Shown: positions 35,786 through 46,772 of the stretch, one piece after another
Layout: every line of letters starts with the position of its first letter
Position numbering within the stretch: position 1 is the stretch's first letter
Source of the DNA: UBA3305 sp002373555
GTDB taxonomy: Bacteria > Bacillota > Clostridia > Lachnospirales > Lachnospiraceae
Direction: 5' to 3'
Assembly: GCA_946612455.1 (NCBI GenBank)
Contig: CAMOER010000013.1
Span: forward strand, 1-64,000
Length of the DNA stretch: 64,000 bases
Notes under the pieces: generated by a model
What the model was told of the DNA's origin: nothing
What the model saw: the letters and a program-made list of their open reading frames with translations, nothing else
Database searches by the model: none
Made by a program: the position numbers and the translations under genes

Positions 35786-36484
35786 TTATTTCTTTACCTC
35801 AAAGCGGTAGCCGATGCCCCAGACGGTGGCGATCCGCCAGTCTTCATGATCCCCGAGCTTCTCGCGGAGCCGCTTTACATGCACGTCGACCGTTCGGGAA
35901 TCGCCGACATACTCGTAGCCCCAGATATGGTCCAGCAGCTGCTCTCTGGTGAACACCTGGTTCGGCGAGGAGACCAGGAAATACAGGAGCTCCAGCTCTT
36001 TCGGCGGCATATCGACGGTCTCGCCGTCGCAGGTGACGGAATAGTTGGTCAGATTGACCGTCAGCCCGGGGAGATGGACGACCTGGGCGGAGGGCTTCTC
36101 CGTGGTCTGCGGTGCTCTGGAAGTCCGCCGCAGCACAGCCTTCACGCGTGCGACCATTTCCTTGGAATCGAACGGCTTGATAATATAGTCATCGGCGCCG
36201 AGCTCCAGTCCCAGCACCTTGTCAAACACCTCGCCCTTCGCGGACAGCATGATGATCGGCGTCTGGGATTCGCGGCGGATCTCCCGGCAGACCTGGTAGC
36301 CGTCCATGCCCGGAAGCATCAGATCCAGCAGGATCAGATCCGGCTCGAAGGAATGGAACGCCGTGAGCGCAGACTCCCCGTCCTCCACGCACTTTGTCTC
36401 AAAGCACTCCTTTTTCAGATAGAGTGAAATGAGCTCGGAGATATTGGTATCATCATCCACGATGAGGATCTTCTGTTTCGCCAT
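35786..36484 (-). CDS. OmpR/PhoB-family response regulator
   Basis: A 232-residue regulator with a receiver domain (DDD at 10-12, Asp in LLDLMLPGMDG near 54, Lys in YIIKPF near 104) and a winged-helix domain ending in RIATVWGIGYRFEVKK. It starts 4 bases after the mutS2 stop and is followed at once by the kinase gene. Such tight spacing means cotranscription. Target genes are unknown. Confidence 0.9.
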   Translation of the reverse strand: MAKQKILIVDDDTNISELISLYLKKECFETKCVEDGESALTAFHSFEPDLILLDLMLPGMDGYQVCREIRRESQTPIIMLSAKGEVFDKVLGLELGADDYIIKPFDSKEMVARVKAVLRRTSRAPQTTEKPSAQVVHLPGLTVNLTNYSVTCDGETVDMPPKELELLYFLVSSPNQVFTREQLLDHIWGYEYVGDSRTVDVHVKRLREKLGDHEDWRIATVWGIGYRFEVKK

Positions 36485-36488
36485 GGTT

Positions 36489-38849
36489 TTATCCTTTCAG
36501 TGTAACGACGGTACATCCGTTGCCGCCTTCGTTGAATTCACCGGCTCGGTAGGATGCGACGCGCGACTTGTCTTTCCGCAGGAAATTCTGGATCGCGGTG
36601 CGCAGCGTCCCGGTGCCGCGGCCGTGAATGATCCGCACGACCGGCAGATGCGACAGATAGGCATCGTCCAGATATTTGTCCAGCTCCGGCAGCGCCTCAT
36701 CGACAGTCTTTCCGATCAGATTGAGCTCGGTGGAAATGGACATCGCCTTCGACAGGCCGCCGGCGCGGACGGAAGGCGCTTCTTTCTTAAAGGAAACGGT
36801 CTCTTCCTGCTCCACCGAGATGTCGGAAAGCTGCACGGTGCTCTTCAGGATGCCCATCTGTACGGTGACTTCCCCCCTGGCGTTCGGGAGGGAAGAGAGC
36901 GTTCCGGAAAGGCCGAGCGAATGGACATGCACGCGGTCGCCGATATGCAGCTCTTTCGCGTCAGCAGTGTGAACAGGCTTGTCTTTTTCCCTGCTCTGCG
37001 TCTGGTTCTCGGAAATTTTTTCACGCAGTTTGGTGCGTTCGGCTTCCATATCGGCTGTGATGCGCACGCCCTGTTTGTTCAGATTCCGGATCGCGGTATC
37101 GGCTGTATCCTTGGCCTCCTGCAGGATCTGCCGCGCTTCTTCGCGCGCTTTTTTCAGGTAGTTCTCGCGCTGATCGGCCAGCCTCTGCTGTTTTGTGTCC
37201 AGCTCCTTCTTCAGGCTTTCTACTTCCGCGCGCAGCCGTTCGGCTTCCTTCCGGTCATTTTCAAGGCGTTTCCGCTTGGTCTCGAGATCGGAGATCACAT
37301 CCTCGAACGCTTCATTCTGTTCGCCGATCGATTCTTTCGCGGCGCTGATGATGTCGTCCGGCAGCCCGAGCTTTTTGGAAATCGCGAACGCGTTGCTCTT
37401 GCCGGGCACGCCGATCAGCAGACGGTAAGTCGGGCGCAGTGTGGCGACATCAAATTCACAGGAAGCATTTTCCACGCCGGGCGTGGAGAGGGCAAAGATC
37501 TTCAGTTCGCTGTAATGTGTGGTGGCGACGGTGTGGATCCTGCGTTTGTGAAGGCGCTTCAGGATCGCCATGGCCAGCGCGGCGCCTTCCACGGGATCGG
37601 TCCCCGCGCCGAGCTCATCGAAGAGGACGAGGCTCTTGTGGTCGGCCTGTTTCAGGATACTGACGATATTCGTCATGTGTGAGGAGAAGGTCGACAGGCT
37701 CTGCTCAATGCTCTGCTCATCGCCGATATCCGCATACACGTCATTGAAAATGGCAAGCTTTGAACCGGGATCAGCCGGGATGTGCAGCCCGGACTGTCCC
37801 ATCAGGGTGAGCAGGCCGACGGTCTTTAACGTGACGGTCTTACCGCCGGTGTTCGGACCGGTGATGACCAGCAGGTTGAAATGGCCGCCCAGACGGATGT
37901 CGATCGGCACGACCGTCTTCTGCGGCAGCAACGGATGTCTGGCCGCTTTGATCGTCAGATAGCGGTCTTCGGAGAACATTGGCTCCGCGCCTTTCATGCG
38001 GCGGGAGAGCTGTGCTTTCGCAAAAACAAAATCCAGATGGGTGAGCAGACGTACGTTTTCGGTCAGTTCATTCGGATGCTCCGCCGCCTGGTTGGAGAGC
38101 GCTGCCAGGATCGATTCGATCTCTTTCTGCTCGCTGATGGTGAGCTCCTTGAGCTCATTGCCCAGGCGGATAACAGCCATCGGTTCTATGAAATAGGTAG
38201 AGCCGCTGCCGGACTGGTCGTGCACCAGGCCGGGGAACTGCTGGCGATATTCCGCGCGGACAGGCAGGCAGTAGCGGCCGTCGCGCATAGTGACCACGCC
38301 GTCCATCAGATGCTCCCGTTCTTTCATGAGAATGGAATTGAGCTGGTCGTGAATACGGCCGTCCATTTCACGGATCTGGCGTCGTATGCGGGAGAGTGCA
38401 GGGCTCGCGTCATCGCTGATCTCATCCGCGGAAAGGATGCAGCGTTTTATCTCGTTGTTGAGAGAAGGCAGCGGTTCGAGCGCGGAAAAGAAAACGTCCA
38501 GTGCGTCGGGATCTTCACGGTCCTCCCGGCTGCCGTAAGATCTGGCCCTGGCGGCGGCGTCCAGCAGTCTGCTGATATTCAGAAGCTCGACTGCGGAAAG
38601 AGAGGCGCCGATATCCAGACGCATCACGGAGCCGCGCACGTCATTGGCGCCGCCGAAGGAAAGGGAACCTTTGCGGATGATGCGCATCTCGGCCGCGCTG
38701 GTCTCGGACTGTGCGGTGAGGATGTCGTCGCGGTCGGTCATCGGGGTAAGCGAAGCGCAGACGGAGCGACCCATGTCGGTGTGGGCAAGCGCCTTCAGTC
38801 TGTCGATGATCTTATCATATTCAAGGATGTGTAATGCTCGTTCATTCAT
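36489..38849 (-). CDS. mutS2: Endonuclease MutS2
   Basis: A 786-residue MutS2: core clamp region, ATPase with Walker A TGPNTGGKTVTLKT near residue 332 and LVLFDELGAGTDPVEGAAL near 410, a long coiled coil (about 510-625), a KOW-like segment, and a C-terminal Smr nuclease domain with IHGRGTGTLR near 742. In Gram-positive bacteria MutS2 suppresses recombination or rescues collided ribosomes. It has no mismatch-recognition domain. No ribosome binding site is visible, and the promoter lies so close that the message may be leaderless. Confidence 0.93.
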   Translation of the reverse strand: MNERALHILEYDKIIDRLKALAHTDMGRSVCASLTPMTDRDDILTAQSETSAAEMRIIRKGSLSFGGANDVRGSVMRLDIGASLSAVELLNISRLLDAAARARSYGSREDREDPDALDVFFSALEPLPSLNNEIKRCILSADEISDDASPALSRIRRQIREMDGRIHDQLNSILMKEREHLMDGVVTMRDGRYCLPVRAEYRQQFPGLVHDQSGSGSTYFIEPMAVIRLGNELKELTISEQKEIESILAALSNQAAEHPNELTENVRLLTHLDFVFAKAQLSRRMKGAEPMFSEDRYLTIKAARHPLLPQKTVVPIDIRLGGHFNLLVITGPNTGGKTVTLKTVGLLTLMGQSGLHIPADPGSKLAIFNDVYADIGDEQSIEQSLSTFSSHMTNIVSILKQADHKSLVLFDELGAGTDPVEGAALAMAILKRLHKRRIHTVATTHYSELKIFALSTPGVENASCEFDVATLRPTYRLLIGVPGKSNAFAISKKLGLPDDIISAAKESIGEQNEAFEDVISDLETKRKRLENDRKEAERLRAEVESLKKELDTKQQRLADQRENYLKKAREEARQILQEAKDTADTAIRNLNKQGVRITADMEAERTKLREKISENQTQSREKDKPVHTADAKELHIGDRVHVHSLGLSGTLSSLPNARGEVTVQMGILKSTVQLSDISVEQEETVSFKKEAPSVRAGGLSKAMSISTELNLIGKTVDEALPELDKYLDDAYLSHLPVVRIIHGRGTGTLRTAIQNFLRKDKSRVASYRAGEFNEGGNGCTVVTLKG

Positions 38850-38856
38850 GGGATGA

Positions 38857-38885
38857 ATTATAGCATATTTTTCCGCTTTTGTCAG
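38857..38885 (-). promoter_or_regulatory. mutS2 promoter directly at the start codon
   Basis: Read on the minus strand, CTGACA (38885-38880) and TATAAT (38862-38857) are 17 bases apart. Transcription should begin 6-8 bases further, at about 38850, and the ATG is at 38849. The message would then be leaderless or nearly so, in line with the missing ribosome binding site. Confidence 0.6.
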
Positions 38886-39015
38886 TTACAATCTGTTATG
38901 TCTGGAAAATATCCAAATGGAAATAAAACGGGCAAAATGTTGATATAAAACGGTTGACAGCCTGCCGGACGAGCGTTATCATTGAAGCAGGGATGAAATA
39001 AGAGAGGTGAATATT

Positions 39016-39825
39016 ATGACAATCGAGGAAATGAAGGCGAAAAAGAACGAACGAGGCCTTACGAATGAGATGATCGCGAAGCTGTCCGGCGTGCCGCTTG
39101 GTACTGTACAGAAGATCTTCAGCGGGGAAACAAAGGCGCCCAGAAAGCTTACCATACAGTCGCTCACGAGAGTGCTCTCTGAAGAATGGGATACGGGCAG
39201 ATCTTGCGAAAAAGCAGAGAGTACGCTGCATGAAACTGCGGTTCAGTACGGCGTTCCGGGTAAAACGCGCAGATACACCCTGGACGATTACTATGCTATA
39301 CCGGATGATCGGCGGGTGGAACTGATCGACGGCGAAATCTATGATATGGCATCGCCGACTTTTGAGCATCAGCGGATCCTTGGAAATCTGTATCTGCGTT
39401 TCAGGGAGTGCGCTGAAACGCACGGCTTGCCCTGTGATATCTATGCGGCACCCTGTGATGTACAGCTTGACAAGGATAATTATACGATGGTCCAGCCGGA
39501 TCTGCTGGTCCTCTGCGGAGAGTATGACAGTGCCGTTAAGCGTTATGAAGGTGCACCGGATCTTGTTGCCGAGATCCTTTCTCCCTCCACAAGAAGCAAG
39601 GATATGCTTCTGAAGCTTTACAAATATCAGAGCGCCGGCGTACGGGAATACTGGATCGTGGATCCCGATCATAAGAAGGTATTCGTTCATTTCTTTGATA
39701 CAGAGGATTACTGTCCGGAACAGTATGATTTTGATTCGCAGGTCCCGGTAGGAATTTCCGGGGGAGCATGCCGGATCGATTTTACAGGAATCGCCGACGG
39801 ATGGCGGGACCGCCGGAAATCATGA
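39016..39825 (+). CDS. Uma2-family PD-(D/E)xK protein with N-terminal helix-turn-helix
   Basis: A 269-residue two-domain protein. Residues ~1-60 look like an XRE-type helix-turn-helix (LTNEMIAKLSGVPLGTVQKI). Residues ~85-265 are a Uma2/DUF820 nuclease-like domain with MVQPDLLVLCGEYD near 160, APDLVAEILSPSTRSKDML near 183 and YWIVDPDHKKV near 214, giving the Asp, Glu-x-Leu and downstream acids of that fold. Uma2 proteins are numerous and of unknown function. The fusion suggests site-directed action or self-regulation. GAGAGGTG precedes the ATG at 39016. Confidence 0.75.
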   Translation: MTIEEMKAKKNERGLTNEMIAKLSGVPLGTVQKIFSGETKAPRKLTIQSLTRVLSEEWDTGRSCEKAESTLHETAVQYGVPGKTRRYTLDDYYAIPDDRRVELIDGEIYDMASPTFEHQRILGNLYLRFRECAETHGLPCDIYAAPCDVQLDKDNYTMVQPDLLVLCGEYDSAVKRYEGAPDLVAEILSPSTRSKDMLLKLYKYQSAGVREYWIVDPDHKKVFVHFFDTEDYCPEQYDFDSQVPVGISGGACRIDFTGIADGWRDRRKS

Positions 39826-40007
39826 GAAATTCTGCTTCTATCACAAAAACTGTCATGAAATTATTGCAGCCGTCACATCTGTATGATAGGATGAAGATGG
39901 TATAGTGTACGGGAATGGTCTTTCCGACTCTGTCATGAAAACAGAAAAACAGCTTCTTGCAGCAGAACGGAATCAACAGCAGTTCAGGGAAGGAGAACAG
40001 ATCAACT

Positions 40008-41339
40008 ATGAAAAGGGGATGGGCAGGATCAGGTTTGCGGCGCCGGGTGTTGACGGCGGCCGTACTGTGGATATTTATTGTACTGATGTTTCCGGGAAGC
40101 GTTTCCGCAAGCACCTCTTCGAAAGGCAGCAAACCAGCGGATGCGGTACTGAACAAGGAGTATTCCTTTGATGCCGTCCTGGATTCCAATGGAGGCATTT
40201 TCAAGCTGTATGACCAGGACTTTAATACATATGAAAGTAATTCCTGTAATGTCAATTTTGCCTGGAAATGGAAATCCGACACAGAACTTGAAATGTATTA
40301 CAGCATTTCCATACCCCAAAAAGAGGGATATATGATAGTCGGCTGGAGCAGGAGCAAAGGAGCGGCAATTCCGGAATGGGGCTTTGATTTCGACGGAATG
40401 ATAAACCAGGTCAGCAATGAAAAGAAATATCCTGAAAAAATGTATGCTGTATGGGCGAAGGTCTATCCGATCACGCTGCACGCGAACGGCGGAGGCGCTT
40501 TCGGATATGAGACCATTGGCGGGAATTCTTATTATATTGAGTCCATGACCACTGATTTCTATTATGATCCGCTGGAAAAATCAGTGAAATGGACAGATAA
40601 AATGAAACCCTGGCCCTGGAGCAAAGATGAGGACAAGGTCCTGGCGGCATGGGACAGGGAGTATGGGCCGGAGCTGGAAGGCCTGGTCTTGAATGACAGT
40701 GCACCGAAAGAGTTTTTTGCTAACTGGGAGAACAAGGATCTGGCAGATGTCCGGGTATATGACCTGAATGATAAGCCTTATACCGGCAAACCGGTGACGC
40801 AGGATCCGGAGGTGTGCACCAGCCAGTATGGTATAAAGCTGAAGGAAGGCACGGATTACACGGTCTCTTATCAGAATAATGTCGAAGTCGGAACAGCGAC
40901 AGTGATCATAAGAGGCATTGGCCGTTATACGGGCAGTGCGACCAAAACTTTTAAGATCTATGAGTCAACAGAGCCGAAAACAGATGACCCGAAGACAACG
41001 GATACAAAGGAAGCTGATCCGAAGACGGTAAAGGCCAAAAAGGCCAATCCCATGAAGGTGAAAGCCTTAAAGGTCACCCTGAAATATTCCGCCCTGAAGA
41101 AAAAGGCGCAGAAGATCGCAGCGAAGAAGGCATTTAAGATTTCCAAAGCCAAAGGAAAAGTCACTTATAAGAAAGCCGGCGGAAATGCCAGGATCAAGAT
41201 CAGCAAAGCCGGAAAGATCACTGTAAAGAAGGGACTGAAAAAGAAGACCTATAAGCTGAAAGTCAAAGTGACAGCCGCCGGGAACAAGAGTTATAAGAAA
41301 CTGACGAAGAAGGTCACTGTTAAGATCAAAGTAAAATGA
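40008..41339 (+). CDS. Secreted lysine-rich surface protein
   Basis: A 443-residue exported protein with a signal peptide (LTAAVLWIFIVLMFPGSVSA, about residues 14-33) and a central part with InlB-like segments (ITLHANGGGAFGYETIGG). An Ig-like segment with YTGKPVTQDPEV and TDYTVSYQNNVEVGTATVII (quoted in pieces) follows. The ~100-residue Lys-rich tail is built like that of the protein at 12318. No LPxTG motif. AAGGAG precedes the ATG at 40008. It ends at a perfect hairpin. Confidence 0.75.
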   Translation: MKRGWAGSGLRRRVLTAAVLWIFIVLMFPGSVSASTSSKGSKPADAVLNKEYSFDAVLDSNGGIFKLYDQDFNTYESNSCNVNFAWKWKSDTELEMYYSISIPQKEGYMIVGWSRSKGAAIPEWGFDFDGMINQVSNEKKYPEKMYAVWAKVYPITLHANGGGAFGYETIGGNSYYIESMTTDFYYDPLEKSVKWTDKMKPWPWSKDEDKVLAAWDREYGPELEGLVLNDSAPKEFFANWENKDLADVRVYDLNDKPYTGKPVTQDPEVCTSQYGIKLKEGTDYTVSYQNNVEVGTATVIIRGIGRYTGSATKTFKIYESTEPKTDDPKTTDTKEADPKTVKAKKANPMKVKALKVTLKYSALKKKAQKIAAKKAFKISKAKGKVTYKKAGGNARIKISKAGKITVKKGLKKKTYKLKVKVTAAGNKSYKKLTKKVTVKIKVK

Positions 41340-41344
41340 TATAG

Positions 41345-41370
41345 GAAAAGCAGCCGGCAGGCTGCTTTTC
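41345..41370. terminator. Perfect hairpin terminator
   Basis: GAAAAGCAGCC and GGCTGCTTTTC form an 11-bp perfect stem with a 4-base loop; the T run lies inside the descending arm. Confidence 0.75.
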
Positions 41371-41425
41371 AAATGCTCTCTTTTCCCGGGTGGAGTGCGG
41401 GAAGAAAAAAGATATCATGAAAAAC

Positions 41426-41439
41426 AGAACAAATGTTCG
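41426..41439. promoter_or_regulatory. LexA (SOS) operator upstream of uvrB
   Basis: AGAACAAATGTTCG contains the B. subtilis-type LexA core GAAC-N4-GTTC. It lies 154 bases before the uvrB start. It differs at a single base from the box at 46781-46794. UvrBA control by LexA is well known in Firmicutes. Confidence 0.75.
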
Positions 41440-41592
41440 CCGGGCTATATACATTTAAAATGATTTGTGATATACTTCCATTCACCTGAAAACCCCTCGT
41501 TTCAGAGCGAAGATCCTTTCACTTCTTGCTCCGCAGAACGACAGTGCAAAACAGGATCCCACTGTGACTATACTCAACAGGAACGAATATTT

Positions 41593-43578
<1,986 letters not shown>

Positions 43579-43602
43579 GAACAGAAAAGGAAATACATAT
43601 CC

Positions 43603-46434
43603 ATGCCCGAACAGAAATACGTAAAGATCCGCGGTGCCAGAGAGCATAACTTAAAAGGCATCGATCTCGATATCCCCCGCGAGAAGCTGGTCGTCCTCAC
43701 CGGCCTTTCCGGCTCCGGGAAATCCTCTCTTGCCTTTGACACCATTTACGCCGAAGGCCAGAGGCGCTATATGGAATCCCTGTCTTCCTATGCGAGACAG
43801 TTCCTCGGCCAGATGGAAAAGCCGGATGTGGACAGCATCGAGGGTCTGTCCCCGGCCATCTCCATCGACCAGAAATCCACGAACCGCAATCCGCGTTCCA
43901 CGGTCGGGACGGTGACGGAGATCTATGACTATCTCAGGCTTCTCTATGCCCGCATGGGCACGCCGCACTGCCCGAACTGCGGCCGGGAGATCCACAAGCA
44001 GACAGTTGACCAGATGGTGGATCAGCTGATGTCCCTGCCCGAGGGTGAGCGGATGCAGCTGCTTGCACCGGTCGTCCGCGGCCGGAAGGGCAGACATGAG
44101 AAGACGCTGGATTCTGCGAGACGCAGCGGTTATGTCCGCGCGATCATCGACGGCAGCATGTACGAACTGTCCGAAGAGATCACACTTGACAAGAACATCA
44201 AGCACACGATCGAGATCGTGGTCGACAGACTGGTCGTCCGATCCGGGATCGAGCGGAGACTGACCGATTCCATCGAGACCGTCATGGGACTGACCGGCGG
44301 ACTGATGGATGTTCTGGTCGGCAGAGAAGAGGAACGCCTTCGTTTTTCGGACAGCTTTTCCTGCCCGGACTGCGGGATCAGCATCGAAGAGGTCGAGCCG
44401 AGAAGCTTCTCCTTCAATAATCCTTTCGGCGCCTGTCCGGCCTGCTTCGGCCTGGGCTATACCATGGAATTTGATATCCGGCTGATCATCCCGAATCCGA
44501 CCATCAGCATCAACCAGGGAGCGATCACCGCACCCGGCTGGGTCTCATCGGCGAAGGACAGCAGCTATTCGCACGCGATCCTGCAGGCCATGGCGGAGCA
44601 TTACGGCTTCAGCCTGGATACGCCCTGGCAGGATTATCCGGAGGATGTGCAGGATCTGATCACAAACGGTACGAAGGGCGAACGGATCCCCGTTTTCTAT
44701 CAGGGAGAACGCGGCAGCGGCACGTACAATGTCGCTTTCGACGGCCTGATCGGCAACCTGAAGAGAAGATACAGAGAAACGCCGCAGGAATCGTCCGCGC
44801 GCGCGGAATATGAATCCTTCATGGAGATCATTCCCTGCCGCGAATGCAAAGGGAAACGACTCAAGCCGTCTTCGCTTGCCGTCACGGTCGGAGATAAAAA
44901 TATATACGATCTGACATGTATGCCGATCCGGGAGTGCAGAGCCTTCCTGCATGATCTGAAACTGACGCAGATGCAGGAGTCCATCGGCGCACCGATCCTG
45001 AAGGAGGTGAAGGCCAGACTGGATTTCCTGAATGATGTCGGGCTGAATTATCTGACACTGGCGCGTTCCGCCGGCACCCTTTCCGGCGGAGAAGCGCAGC
45101 GTATCCGGCTGGCAACGCAGATCGGCTCCGGCCTGGTCGGTGTGGCCTATATCCTCGATGAGCCCAGCATCGGTCTGCACCAGCGGGATAATGATAAGCT
45201 GCTGAAGACACTCTTCCGGCTGCGAGATCTCGGCAATACTGTCGTGGTCGTGGAGCATGATGAAGATACGATGCGTGCGGCAGACCATATCGTAGATATC
45301 GGCCCCGGCGCCGGCGATCACGGCGGACTCGTGGTTGCTGAAGGCACCGCTGAAGAGATCATGAATACACCCGGCTCGATTACCGGCGATTATCTGGCCG
45401 GCAGAAGGAAGATCCCTGTGCCGGAGACGCGCAGGACGCCCGCCGGTTTCATCACCATCCGCGGGGCAGAGCAGAACAATCTGAAGAAGATTGATGTGAA
45501 GATCCCGACCGGCGTGTTCACCTGTGTGACCGGCGTTTCCGGCTCCGGGAAATCCTCGCTGATCAACGAGATCTTCTATAAAGCTGCGGCGCGGATGCTG
45601 AACCGTGCCCGGACCATCCCCGGCAAACACCGCATTATTGAGGGGATGGAACAGCTGGACAAGGTGATCAATATCGATCAGTCGCCGATCGGCAGGACGC
45701 CGCGCTCGAATCCGGCGACCTATACCGGCGTCTTCGATCTGATCAGAGAACTGTTCGCATCGACCTCTGATGCGAAAGCGATGGGATATAACAAAGGCAG
45801 ATTCTCATTTAACGTGAAGGGCGGCCGGTGCGAGGCCTGTTCCGGCGACGGCATCATTAAGATCGAGATGCATTTCCTGCCGGATGTGTACGTGCCGTGC
45901 GAGGTCTGCGGCGGCAAGCGGTATAACCGCGAGACACTGGAAGTGAAATACAAGGGGAAGAGCATTTACGATGTGCTGGATATGACAGTCGAGGAGGCAC
46001 TGACGTTTTTTGAAAATGTGCCGAGGCTCAAAAGCAGGATCGAGATGCTGCATTATGTGGGGCTTTCCTATATTAAACTGGGACAGCCTTCGACCACCTT
46101 GTCCGGCGGTGAAGCGCAGCGCGTGAAGCTGGCAACGGAACTCTGTAAAAAGAGCACCGGCAGAACGCTTTATATCCTGGACGAGCCGACCACCGGTCTG
46201 CATTTCGCGGATGTCCATAAGCTGGTGGATATCCTGCAGCGGCTGACGGAAGGCGGGAACACGGTCGTCGTCATCGAGCATAATCTGGATGTGATCAAGA
46301 CAGCGGATTACATCATCGACATGGGCCCGGAGGGCGGCGACGCCGGCGGCACCGTGGTCGTGACCGGCACGCCGGAGGAAGTGGCGGCGTGTGAAAAATC
46401 CTACACGGGGCAGTATATTCGGAAGATGCTGTGA
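43603..46434 (+). CDS. uvrA: Excinuclease ABC subunit UvrA
   Basis: A 943-residue ABC-type ATPase that loads UvrB at damage. Both ATPase halves are complete: Walker A GLSGSGKSSLAFDT near residue 32 and GVSGSGKSSLINEI near 645, ABC signatures LSGGEAQRIRL near 489 and LSGGEAQRVKL near 830. The zinc motifs CPNC and CPDC/CPAC near 125 and 255, and CEAC/CEVC near 746, are present. AAAGGAA precedes the ATG. It forms an SOS-type operon with uvrB. Confidence 0.97.
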   Translation: MPEQKYVKIRGAREHNLKGIDLDIPREKLVVLTGLSGSGKSSLAFDTIYAEGQRRYMESLSSYARQFLGQMEKPDVDSIEGLSPAISIDQKSTNRNPRSTVGTVTEIYDYLRLLYARMGTPHCPNCGREIHKQTVDQMVDQLMSLPEGERMQLLAPVVRGRKGRHEKTLDSARRSGYVRAIIDGSMYELSEEITLDKNIKHTIEIVVDRLVVRSGIERRLTDSIETVMGLTGGLMDVLVGREEERLRFSDSFSCPDCGISIEEVEPRSFSFNNPFGACPACFGLGYTMEFDIRLIIPNPTISINQGAITAPGWVSSAKDSSYSHAILQAMAEHYGFSLDTPWQDYPEDVQDLITNGTKGERIPVFYQGERGSGTYNVAFDGLIGNLKRRYRETPQESSARAEYESFMEIIPCRECKGKRLKPSSLAVTVGDKNIYDLTCMPIRECRAFLHDLKLTQMQESIGAPILKEVKARLDFLNDVGLNYLTLARSAGTLSGGEAQRIRLATQIGSGLVGVAYILDEPSIGLHQRDNDKLLKTLFRLRDLGNTVVVVEHDEDTMRAADHIVDIGPGAGDHGGLVVAEGTAEEIMNTPGSITGDYLAGRRKIPVPETRRTPAGFITIRGAEQNNLKKIDVKIPTGVFTCVTGVSGSGKSSLINEIFYKAAARMLNRARTIPGKHRIIEGMEQLDKVINIDQSPIGRTPRSNPATYTGVFDLIRELFASTSDAKAMGYNKGRFSFNVKGGRCEACSGDGIIKIEMHFLPDVYVPCEVCGGKRYNRETLEVKYKGKSIYDVLDMTVEEALTFFENVPRLKSRIEMLHYVGLSYIKLGQPSTTLSGGEAQRVKLATELCKKSTGRTLYILDEPTTGLHFADVHKLVDILQRLTEGGNTVVVIEHNLDVIKTADYIIDMGPEGGDAGGTVVVTGTPEEVAACEKSYTGQYIRKML

Positions 46435-46440
46435 GCAGAT

Positions 46441-46469
46441 GCGGGACAGGAGTCAGCTCCCTGTCCCGC
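46441..46469. repeat. Hairpin of the CGGGACAGG family, left copy
   Basis: GCGGGACAGG and CCTGTCCCGC form a perfect 10-bp stem with a 9-base loop directly after uvrA. A close relative lies at 46806-46834, and the two flank the toxin-antitoxin-like locus. It may end the uvrBA message, though no T run follows. Confidence 0.6.
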
Positions 46470-46500
46470 AGTAGACGTCCGTCCTCAGGTCATGCTTACA

Positions 46501-46529
46501 TTGACAAGAATTCGTGATGATTGTATAAT
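46501..46529 (+). promoter_or_regulatory. Perfect consensus promoter of the small RNA
   Basis: TTGACA (46501-46506), 17 bases, TATAAT (46524-46529): an exact sigma-A consensus. The expected start is near 46536. No ribosome binding site or plausible gene follows on this strand before the terminator. Confidence 0.8.
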
Positions 46530-46535
46530 ACTAAA

Positions 46536-46638
46536 TGAAAAGAGGAACACTGCGACAAGCGGTTGGCCTCGAACGAATTGATACTATTTATAACTTAGAC
46601 AACCGTCACTTGGCCGAGTGGCGGTTGTTGCTTTTTAT
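46536..46638 (+). ncRNA. Candidate antisense antitoxin RNA of about 100 nt
   Basis: The RNA would run from the consensus promoter to a terminator formed by ACAACCGTCAC (46599-46609), loop TTGGCCGA, GTGGCGGTTGT (46618-46628), then CTTTTT at 46631-46636. Its 3' third is antisense to the last codons of the small peptide gene on the other strand. This matches the layout of type I antitoxins with converging promoters. The constitutive consensus promoter would give an excess of RNA over the SOS-controlled toxin message. Confidence 0.6.
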
Positions 46639-46695
46639 CATAATTCTTAATGTGAAGGTAATACCCAGCACATGGAATGTCAGAGTAATTGGCAA
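46606..46695 (-). CDS. Candidate type I toxin: 29-residue hydrophobic peptide
   Basis: The minus strand has AAAGGAGGTGAT, a 12-base perfect complement to the 3' end of 16S rRNA, 8 bases (counted from GGAGG) before a TTG. The frame reads MPITLTFHVLGITFTLRIMI and then KSNNRHSAK. It is a hydrophobic stretch with a basic, polar tail, as in small membrane toxins. The last codons lie in the stem of the antisense RNA terminator. The 5' leader (GCGGTTGG, 46731-46724 on the minus strand) can pair with the 3' region (CCAACCGC, 46566-46559), a long-range pairing seen in type I toxin messages. Toxicity is inferred. A shorter-lived alternative frame from a GTG in the same leader is less hydrophobic. Confidence 0.55.
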   Translation of the reverse strand: MPITLTFHVLGITFTLRIMIKSNNRHSAK

Positions 46696-46772
46696 ACACA
46701 TCACCTCCTTTCGAAGATGATGACCAACCGCCTGCGCTTTGGCAGTGCTCCCTTGCTCATACGAGCAATTCT

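Noticed and set aside
46535..46720. Plus-strand frame of 61 codons inside the toxin-antitoxin-like locus
   Set aside because: It begins at the expected transcription start of the small RNA, has no ribosome binding site, and runs through the terminator hairpin. The minus-strand peptide has a 12-base Shine-Dalgarno and fits the promoter layout much better.
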